Below are positions 58,653 through 64,000 of a stretch of 64,000 nucleotides of DNA, in pieces. Made by a program: the position numbers and the translations under genes. The notes under the pieces were generated by a model. It was not told where the DNA came from. It was given only the letters and a program-made list of their open reading frames with translations, and did not search any database. The stretch is from Pseudomonadota bacterium (GTDB lineage: Archaea > Thermoplasmatota > SW-10-69-26 > JACQPN01 > JAJPHT01), in contig JAJPHT010000036.1 in assembly GCA_021325135.1 (NCBI GenBank), forward strand, positions 95,491 through 159,490. Direction: 5' to 3'. How positions within the stretch are numbered: position 1 is the first letter of the stretch; each line of letters begins with the position of its first letter.

Positions 58653-59408
58653 ATGACCGGCCTCATGGCGCGCGGGGGCGTCGTGCGCCGCCTCGTCCTC
58701 GACCAGGCCTCCCGCGTCGAGGCCTCGGCCGAGGCGCTGGCGGACGACCCGCGCCGCGCGGGCACTCTCCACGCGCACCGCCGCGAGTGCCGGCGCCTCG
58801 CCGCCTGCGTCGACCTGGCCGAGTGGGCGCTCAAGCCCACGCAGGTCGCCCGCGCCCGCGAGGCCGTGACGCCCCTGCCCCGCGGCCTCGGGCGCCACCG
58901 CGACGCGGACGTCCTGCGCGAGCGCCTGGAAGGGACCCCCGAGGTGGCGACCCTCGTGCTGCGCGACGCGGACCGCGGCCGGCGCAAGGCCGCGCTGCGC
59001 GCGTGCGCCCGCGCGCGGCCCTCCGCGCTGCGCCGGCCGCTGCGCCGCGTCGTGGACGCCATCCCGCCCGACGCCTGGGGCGACGCGCTGGCGCTCCCCG
59101 CCGCGCGCGTGCGCGTCCGCGCCGAGCACGCGCTGCGCGACGGGGGTGAGACGGCCTGGCACGCGCTGCGCCTCGACGCGAAGCGGCTGCGCGACGGCGC
59201 GATGGCCCTCGGCGCCGCCGACGCCGAGGCGATCCCCCACGCGGAAGGGGCCGACGCCATCGCGCAGCCGCTGGGGCGCTGGCGCGACGCGACCCTCCTG
59301 GCCGGCGCGCTGGCGCGGGCGGGGCTCTCCTCCGAGGCGGCCCGGCGCGAGGCGCGCGAGGGGCTGGAGGCCGCGCGCGGCGCGGCCGCGGCGTGGCTCG
59401 CGGGCTAG
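58653..59408 (+). CDS. CHAD domain protein
   Basis: CHAD domains are histidine-rich helical domains that bind polyphosphate. This 251-residue copy has the conserved histidines and basic residues in LHAHRRECRRLAACVDLAEW, LGRHRDADVLRERLE and WHALRLDAKRLRDGAMALG. The rest is a regular array of arginine-rich helices, suited to bind an anionic polymer. ATG 58653 is chosen as the longer frame has no family character. The gene lies between SixA-like and Ppx/GppA genes, and its stop overlaps the stop of the convergent kinase gene. The role, such as anchoring enzymes to polyphosphate, is inference. Confidence 0.82.
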   Translation: MTGLMARGGVVRRLVLDQASRVEASAEALADDPRRAGTLHAHRRECRRLAACVDLAEWALKPTQVARAREAVTPLPRGLGRHRDADVLRERLEGTPEVATLVLRDADRGRRKAALRACARARPSALRRPLRRVVDAIPPDAWGDALALPAARVRVRAEHALRDGGETAWHALRLDAKRLRDGAMALGAADAEAIPHAEGADAIAQPLGRWRDATLLAGALARAGLSSEAARREAREGLEAARGAAAAWLAG

Positions 59409-60157
59409 CCTTCCTCGTCCACCAGCGTCGTCATGGGCTGCAGGCGCTCGTGGACGCGGTCCAGCGGGATCTGAAGGACGGGGGCGACGGCCTTCCTGAT
59501 CTCCACCTGCGTCTCGTCCACGGCGCGGCGCGCGTCGACGGTCTTCCAGCCCGCCTCCTTGGCCATCTCGTCGTACTCGCGGATCTGCTTGGATTGATAG
59601 CTCATGAAGGAGTCGTGGATGTCCTCGCCCATGTGCCGGTCCATGCCGCTCTCCCAGTAGTTGAGCCGGGTGCGGTCCAGCGTGCGCGTGATGAGGTCGT
59701 CCACGTCGAGGCGCATGTAGACGGTGAGGTCGGGCGGCGGCGCGAAGCCGTAGAGCTCGCGCATCCAGTCGCGGTCGACGTCGCGCACGGCGCCGCGCAC
59801 CATGGCGGTGGCGACGTAGCGGTCCGCGACGACGACCATGCCGCTCTTGAGGGCGGGGATGACCACGCGCTCCAGCCTGTCGGCGAAGTCCGTCGCGTAG
59901 AGGAGCGTGTAGGTGACCTTGTTGAGGAGCGTGCCCTCCTTGGCGCTGGTGATGAGCTTGGAGACGAGGAGCGAGCGGTTCCAGCCGGTGACGACCACCG
60001 GGAGGCCGTGCGTCTCGATCCAGGGGACGAGGCGCGCGATCTGCGTGGAGCGGCCGACGCCGTCGGTGCCCTCCAGGACGATGAGCTTGCCCTTGACCTC
60101 CTCGCGCTCGACGCGGGGGAGGCCTCGCTTGCGGCTCGTGGCTCGGGTCGGGGTCAC
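59405..60157 (-). CDS. Thymidylate-kinase-like P-loop kinase, second of a tandem pair
   Basis: The 250-residue protein has a Walker A loop with a substitution, LIVLEGTDGVGRSTQIARLV: the usual lysine of GKS/T is an arginine (GVGRS). DRYVATAMVRGAVRDVDRDW matches the DRY region of thymidylate kinases, and MRLDVDDLITRTLDRTRLNY is the nucleoside-kinase lid region. The GTG start at 60157 overlaps the stop of the paralogous kinase gene (GTGA). In a polyphosphate cluster the substrate need not be dTMP, since PPK2-type polyphosphate kinases share this fold; that is a hypothesis. The missing lysine may change or reduce ATP use. Confidence 0.8.
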   Translation of the reverse strand: MTPTRATSRKRGLPRVEREEVKGKLIVLEGTDGVGRSTQIARLVPWIETHGLPVVVTGWNRSLLVSKLITSAKEGTLLNKVTYTLLYATDFADRLERVVIPALKSGMVVVADRYVATAMVRGAVRDVDRDWMRELYGFAPPPDLTVYMRLDVDDLITRTLDRTRLNYWESGMDRHMGEDIHDSFMSYQSKQIREYDEMAKEAGWKTVDARRAVDETQVEIRKAVAPVLQIPLDRVHERLQPMTTLVDEEG

Positions 60158-60870
60158 TTCTTCACCACCTTGCGGACGGCGGGCTTCGCGGCGAGCATCT
60201 TCTCGGCGAGGGCGCGGACGTGCTCCTGCTGCTCGCGGATGGGGCCCTGCGCGTCGATGGACTGGAGGCCGAACTCGGCCACGCAGCGGTCGTACTCCTC
60301 CAGGACGCGCCCCTGGAAGATGCGGAAGGAATCGATGACGTTCGCGGCGAGGCCGAGGTCCATGCCGGCCTCGTGGAACTTGATGTTGGCGCGCGCGGAG
60401 GTGAGGCGGTCCAGGCTCACCTCGATGGGGACCTTGAAGTAGAGCGCGAGGTCGGGCTTCGCGGCGAAGCGGTAGAGGTTGCGCACCCACCCGGGGTCCA
60501 CGCCGCGCACCGCGTCGCGGGCGAAGGCCGTGTAGACGTAGCGGTCCGCCAGCACGACCATGCCGGCCTTCAGCGCGGGCAGGATCTCGTAGTAGTAGCG
60601 GTCCGCGAAGTCGGTGGCGTGCAGGAGCGAGAACGTCGTGGGCGTGAGGAGGTTCTTCTTCTTGCCCATCTTCATGGTGTCCTTGACCAGCTCGCTGCTG
60701 TTCCACTCGGTGAACTTCAGCGCGTAGCCCTGGGCCTCCAGGTGGCGGCGCAGGAGCTTCAGCTGCGTGGACTTGCCGGAGCCGTCGATGCCTTCGACGA
60801 CGATGAGGGCGCCGGGGTACGGGTGGGCGTCGTGGAGGGGGTTCAGGGCCTGCTGGGCGGCGGTGGGCAT
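60154..60870 (-). CDS. Thymidylate-kinase-like P-loop kinase, first of a tandem pair
   Basis: The 238-residue protein has an intact Walker A, LIVVEGIDGSGKSTQLKLLR, then LKFTEWNSSELVKD in the position of the nucleotide-binding segment, and VLADRYVYTAFARDAVRGVD (DRY motif). A helical C-terminus with EEYDRCVAEFGLQSID follows. It is similar over its length to the next gene, so the pair arose by duplication. A canonical Tmk may exist elsewhere; dTMP, another nucleotide or polyphosphate could be the phosphate partner. It begins 4 bases after the Ppx/GppA stop and continues that operon. Confidence 0.82.
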   Translation of the reverse strand: MPTAAQQALNPLHDAHPYPGALIVVEGIDGSGKSTQLKLLRRHLEAQGYALKFTEWNSSELVKDTMKMGKKKNLLTPTTFSLLHATDFADRYYYEILPALKAGMVVLADRYVYTAFARDAVRGVDPGWVRNLYRFAAKPDLALYFKVPIEVSLDRLTSARANIKFHEAGMDLGLAANVIDSFRIFQGRVLEEYDRCVAEFGLQSIDAQGPIREQQEHVRALAEKMLAAKPAVRKVVKK

Positions 60871-60874
60871 GCGA

Positions 60875-62407
60875 TCACGCTCCGTCGGTCTGGACGTGGA
60901 AGGTCACGGGGATGCTGTAGGCGCGCTCGAGCCACTCGACCTTGCGCTGGGCGGCCCACATCTCCAGCTCGGCGGGCCCGTTGACGTGGACCGTCACGTC
61001 CAGCGAGGCCTCGCCGATCTCGGCCTCGACGCGGGGCACGACGCGGGCGTGGGAGCGGTCCAGCGCGTCCGCGAGGCGCAGCAGCCCCTCGACCTTCTCC
61101 ACGACGTCGCGGGAGGGCGCGCCCATCGCGGCCCAGTTCTCGTGGCTCGCCTTGGGGGCGGCCTTGCGGTGGTAGCGCGCGATGGCGGCGATGACGCGCA
61201 CCTCCTCCTCGGAGAATCCGCCCTGGAGCCCGTGGAGGATGAGATACTCCGAGTGCTTGTGGTGCCCCTTCTCGGCGACGGCGTAGCCCACGTCGTGGAG
61301 CAGCGCGCCGTACTCGAACAGCTCCCGCGTCGTCTCGTCAAGGCCGTGGAGCGGGAAGGTGGCGTCGAAGAGGGCCAGCGCCAGGTGCGCGACGTGGTGC
61401 GCGTGGGCGGCGTCGTAGCCCAGCTTCTCGGCGAACCGCAGGACCTCGCGGCGGCGCGCGTTGGGCTCCGTGATCTCCCATTGGATCTCCGCGCCGTGCT
61501 GGTCGAGGAAGTCCTGCACGAGGCCTTCGCGCAGGCCGCGGTCGCTCACGGTGAGGTGGTCGAGCCCCAGCTCGTCGGCCAGGGCGCGGAAGAAGGCGGC
61601 CGCGCCCACGATGAGGTCGGCGCGGGAGGGCTCCAGGCCCGGCATCTGGCGGCGCTTCTCGGCGGGCATGGAGGCCAGCTCGTCGTCAAGCTGCGCCAGC
61701 GCCTTGCGGGGAAGGCGCTCGTCGTCAGCCTTGGCCTCGCCGCGCTCGCGGAGGATGCGCAGGACCGCGGCCGCACTGCCCGACGTCACGTAGCACGTCT
61801 TGATGCCCTGCGCCTTGGCCTTGGCGGCGATGGGCGCCAGCTCGCTCGCCAGCGTCGCGCGCAGGCGCTGCCGCCCCTCGGGCGTGGGCTCGCGCTCGTG
61901 GAGGGCCAACGATTCGAGGCGCTGGACGCCCAGCTTGAGGCTGCTCGCCCACTGGAGCATGCGGGAGGAGCCGCTGGCGAACTCCACCGAGCCGCCGCCC
62001 AGGTCGACGACCAGCACCGGGCTCTCGTCCAGGGGCATGGCGCTCTGCACGGCCTTGAACACCAGGCGCGCCTCCTCGGCGCCGGTGATGATGCGCGGGT
62101 GGATGCCCGTCTCGCTGTAGACCTCCTGGAGGAAGGCGCCGCCGTTCTCCGCCTCGCGCACGGCGCTGGTGGCGACGGCGACGATGCGCTGCGCGCCGCG
62201 CTTCTGCGCGAGCCGCGCGAACCCCTTGAGCGTGTTGAGGGCGCGCTGCTGCGTGGCCTCGTCCAGGCGGCCCGTCTCGAAGGTGCCCTTCCCCAGGCGC
62301 GCCATCTCCTTGGCCTTGTCCAGGACGTGCGCCTTGAGGTCCGCGTCGATCCGGACGACCAGCATGTGGATGCTGTTGGTCCCGATGTCGATGACCGCGA
62401 CGTTCAT
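60875..62407 (-). CDS. ppx: Exopolyphosphatase / guanosine pentaphosphate phosphatase (Ppx/GppA) with HD-type C-terminal half
   Basis: The 510-residue protein of the ASKHA fold shows VAVIDIGTNSIHMLVVRIDA (phosphate 1 loop), VAVATSAVREAENGGAF, ITGAEEARLVFKAV and LVVDLGGGSVEFASGSS (phosphate 2 loop). The C-terminal half includes the HD-like LLHDVGYAVAEKGHHKHSEY and IAAIARYHRKAAPKASHENW. This two-part plan is typical of full-length Ppx/GppA enzymes that release phosphate from polyphosphate chains. It starts at ATG 62407, after a pair of direct repeats, and is followed closely by two kinase-like genes. The polyphosphate function is supported by the neighbouring CHAD, PhoU and PstS genes; (p)ppGpp hydrolysis is the alternative. 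Confidence 0.92.
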   Translation of the reverse strand: MNVAVIDIGTNSIHMLVVRIDADLKAHVLDKAKEMARLGKGTFETGRLDEATQQRALNTLKGFARLAQKRGAQRIVAVATSAVREAENGGAFLQEVYSETGIHPRIITGAEEARLVFKAVQSAMPLDESPVLVVDLGGGSVEFASGSSRMLQWASSLKLGVQRLESLALHEREPTPEGRQRLRATLASELAPIAAKAKAQGIKTCYVTSGSAAAVLRILRERGEAKADDERLPRKALAQLDDELASMPAEKRRQMPGLEPSRADLIVGAAAFFRALADELGLDHLTVSDRGLREGLVQDFLDQHGAEIQWEITEPNARRREVLRFAEKLGYDAAHAHHVAHLALALFDATFPLHGLDETTRELFEYGALLHDVGYAVAEKGHHKHSEYLILHGLQGGFSEEEVRVIAAIARYHRKAAPKASHENWAAMGAPSRDVVEKVEGLLRLADALDRSHARVVPRVEAEIGEASLDVTVHVNGPAELEMWAAQRKVEWLERAYSIPVTFHVQTDGA

Positions 62408-62420
62408 GGCCGCTGCAAGC

Positions 62421-62453
62421 CGCCTGGAGGCATAACGGCGACGCCTGGAGGCA
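62421..62453 (-). promoter_or_regulatory. Direct repeat upstream of ppx (candidate operator)
   Basis: The 12-mer CGCCTGGAGGCA occurs at 62421-62432 and again at 62442-62453, starts 21 bases apart, or two helical turns. The repeats lie 14-46 bases before the ppx ATG. Each copy is itself partly palindromic (GCCTGGAGGC). Farther upstream, CGCTCCGGAG is at 62470-62479. This would suit binding of a dimeric regulator over the promoter. Confidence 0.5.
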
Positions 62454-62491
62454 CCGGCCCGCTCCAGGCCGCTCCGGAGGCCTCCGATCCC

Positions 62492-63496
62492 TCAGTGGGC
62501 CATGACGACGCGGTGGTTGATGGCCGTCTCGGCCACGTCCGCGGCGTAGGCGGCCGTGCGGCCGATGCTCTCCAGCGTGAGGGCGACGTGGAGGATGCTC
62601 TCGCCGCCCAGGCTCAGCGACTCCTTCATCACGGTCTCCTGCACGGTCTTGAACGCGTGCGCCTCGCCGATGATGTGGTTGGCCATGTCGATGTCCTGCT
62701 TGTGGAAGGCCAGGAGCGAGTCGGCGAAGAGCTGCACCGCCTTGCGCGCCTGCTTCTCGATGCGGCTCTCCAGCTTGTGCTGCACCTTGTCGCCGCGGAT
62801 GGCCGCGATGCTCTCCGCCATGCGGGCGGCGTGGTCCGCCGTGCGCTCGATCAGGCGCGCGCACATGAGGTAGTTGAGCGCCTGGTTGGCGTTCAAGCCC
62901 ATCTTCTGCGCGTAGGAGGGATCGCGCAGGATCGCGTGGTACTGCTTGTTGATCATCCAGAAGAGGGAGTCGACCTCGTCGTCGCGCTCGTTGAAGACGG
63001 TCTCGAAGTCGTCGAGGCGCTCGGAGAAGAGCTTCAGCGCGTCCTCCTGCATGTTGCGGCAGAGCGTCTGCATGCGGCGCAGCCCCTTGTCCACGTGGAA
63101 CTCCTTGGGGTCCATGAAGTCCTGGAGGGTCACGCTGTGCGCGTCCTCCTCCACGACCTGGATGCCGATGATGCGCTTCGAGGCCGTGCGCACGGCGCGG
63201 CGCGTCGCGGCGGAGAGCGGCTTCTTGGAGCGGATGACGATGACGTCGTAGCCGTTGAGGTAGGCCGCGACGATGGTGCGGAAGTTGGCGTCCGGGTCCT
63301 CGGCGGTCAGCTCCGCCTCGTACTTCGCGTGCTCCGCGTTGAACCGCGCGTGCGGGTAGATGGCGATGCTGCCGTCCGCCTGCGAGTTGAACCCGACGAC
63401 GTCGCCGGCCTTCAGGGCCGCCTGGTCGACCCACTCCTTGGGCAGGGTCACCGTGTAGCTCGAGCCGCCGGTCAGCTGGATCTTGCGAAGCTCCAT
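62492..63496 (-). CDS. phoU: PhoU-type phosphate regulator with N-terminal AbrB-like DNA-binding domain
   Basis: The 334-residue protein begins with an AbrB/SpoVT-type swapped-hairpin domain (MELRKIQLTGGSSYTVTLPK, then EWVDQAALKAGDVVGFN). After a linker it contains a helical PhoU domain with the metal-binding style repeats FNERDDEVDSLFWMINKQYH and CARLIERTADHAARMAESI. The AbrB-PhoU fusion is characteristic of archaea, where it may bind DNA directly instead of acting only through a two-component system. It is divergent from the PstS lipoprotein gene, with an inverted repeat between them, so self- and pst-regulation is plausible. Length and domain order are typical. Confidence 0.92.
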   Translation of the reverse strand: MELRKIQLTGGSSYTVTLPKEWVDQAALKAGDVVGFNSQADGSIAIYPHARFNAEHAKYEAELTAEDPDANFRTIVAAYLNGYDVIVIRSKKPLSAATRRAVRTASKRIIGIQVVEEDAHSVTLQDFMDPKEFHVDKGLRRMQTLCRNMQEDALKLFSERLDDFETVFNERDDEVDSLFWMINKQYHAILRDPSYAQKMGLNANQALNYLMCARLIERTADHAARMAESIAAIRGDKVQHKLESRIEKQARKAVQLFADSLLAFHKQDIDMANHIIGEAHAFKTVQETVMKESLSLGGESILHVALTLESIGRTAAYAADVAETAINHRVVMAH

Positions 63497-63571
63497 GGGT
63501 TACACGCTCCCCGGACGATCAACGGGCCGCCAAGTGCGCTGGGGGGGTCTTCATGGCTCCCCTCCACGATT

Positions 63572-63613
63572 CCGGATCGCTCCGGAGATGCCAGAGTCCC
63601 CGGAGCGGTCCGG
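63572..63613. promoter_or_regulatory. Inverted repeat between phoU and pstS (candidate Pho operator)
   Basis: CCGGATCGCTCCGG at 63572-63585 and CCGGAGCGGTCCGG at 63600-63613 are complementary at 13 of 14 positions and are separated by 14 bases. The element sits between divergent phoU and pstS, 65 bases before the pstS start and 76 before phoU. The core CGCTCCGGAG (63578-63587) also occurs at 58130-58139 and 62470-62479, in other intergenic or junction sites of the cluster. Confidence 0.5.
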
Positions 63614-63677
63614 ATTCTTCGACGGCAACAGGCTTGGCATCCTCTCCTCCCTTGCCCCGCCGGAGACTTCGAGTCCC

Positions 63678-64000
63678 ATGAAGACGCTCACCCTGACGCT
63701 CGCCCTGGTCGGCATGATGGTGCTGGCGGGCTGCGCGACCAACTCGCCCCCCAGCCAGTCCACGCCCTCGGCCACGACGCCCACCGCGAGCACCGCGGCG
63801 TCGTCGACGCCCGTCTCCTCGACGCCAGCCACCATGACGCCCGCGACGCCCGCGCTCCACGCGGACCTGCTGGGCGATGGCTCCACGTTCGTTGCTCCCC
63901 TCATGGACAAGTGGCGCACGGCGTTCCACGACCAGAACTCCGGAGTGACGATCTCCTACACCGGCGGCGGCTCGGGCAAGGGCCGCGGCGACATCACCAA
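63678..64000 (+). CDS. pstS: PstS phosphate-binding lipoprotein, partial at the right edge
   Basis: The ATG at 63678 opens a frame that runs out of the window. It starts with a lipoprotein signal (MKTLTLTLALVGMMVLAGCA) whose lipobox is LAGC, then a Thr/Ser/Pro-rich, likely glycosylated linker of about 40 residues. The PstS domain start follows: LLGDGSTFVAPLMDKWRTAF with ISYTGGGSGKGRGDI, the conserved GxGSTF and GSGxG phosphate-binding loops. Permease and ATPase genes (pstCAB) would be expected to follow outside the window. It is divergent from phoU. Confidence 0.93.
   Translation, partial: MKTLTLTLALVGMMVLAGCATNSPPSQSTPSATTPTASTAASSTPVSSTPATMTPATPALHADLLGDGSTFVAPLMDKWRTAFHDQNSGVTISYTGGGSGKGRGDIT

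Noticed and set aside
1..64000. CRISPR arrays and insertion sequences
   Set aside because: No regularly spaced identical repeats with spacers and no transposase motif (DDE, IS200/IS605 type) were seen.

Overview
The window reads as a chromosomal segment of a very GC-rich archaeon. Evidence for Archaea: a PhoU with an N-terminal AbrB-type DNA-binding domain, tRNA genes without an encoded CCA, AT-rich TATA-like boxes just upstream of starts, two-winged-helix regulators, and secreted proteins rich in N-x-S/T sequons that end in a single C-terminal membrane anchor. LysW-carrier lysine synthesis fits Archaea but also occurs in Thermus-type bacteria. My best guess is a GC-rich, soil or sediment Thermoplasmatota-like lineage; this is inference. 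Genes are tightly packed, many with 4-base ATGA/GTGA overlaps, and third codon positions are almost all G or C. That makes very long but meaningless antisense open frames.

Layout. (1) 1-3040, minus: a three-gene non-homologous end-joining operon (ligase with a decayed phosphoesterase-like domain, Ku, LigD-type polymerase; the last runs off the left edge). (2) 3117-3312: palindromic repeats, a promoter and a leader inverted repeat. (3) 3332-11882: lysine (possibly also arginine) synthesis on the LysW carrier: lysW, homocitrate synthase, lysX, lysY, lysZ, lysJ, then a convergent DUF3883 gene, a DedA-like membrane protein and a Tat-exported Rieske-like protein, then lysK. (4) 11946-18566: a secreted protein, a regulator-V4R-glycosyltransferase operon, a small membrane protein, tRNA-Cys, a membrane-anchored subtilisin-like protease and tRNA-Gln.

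(5) 18567 to about 24850: a lower-GC island next to tRNA-Gln with a PIN-like nuclease, a type II restriction-modification system (C5 methyltransferase, CCGG-family-like endonuclease, small winged-helix protein), a Vsr mismatch endonuclease and a frameshifted gene. A gene-poor stretch follows, to 25645. (6) 25646-55478, minus: about 30 kb that looks like one operon. It encodes four huge secreted, membrane-anchored proteins (2656, 2986, 1234 and 1871 residues) followed by a DUF4350-like protein, DUF58, a small membrane protein and a MoxR ATPase. The last of the giants ends in a DUF4129-like domain, so the giants are joined genetically and physically to the MoxR/DUF58 module. This is the most unusual system in the window. 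(7) 55729-64000: a phosphate/polyphosphate cluster: PstS-like protein, SixA-like phosphatase, CHAD protein, two tandem thymidylate-kinase-like enzymes, Ppx/GppA with an HD-type C-terminal half, AbrB-PhoU, and a second PstS lipoprotein running off the right edge.

All functions rest on motifs read by eye; no searches were run.
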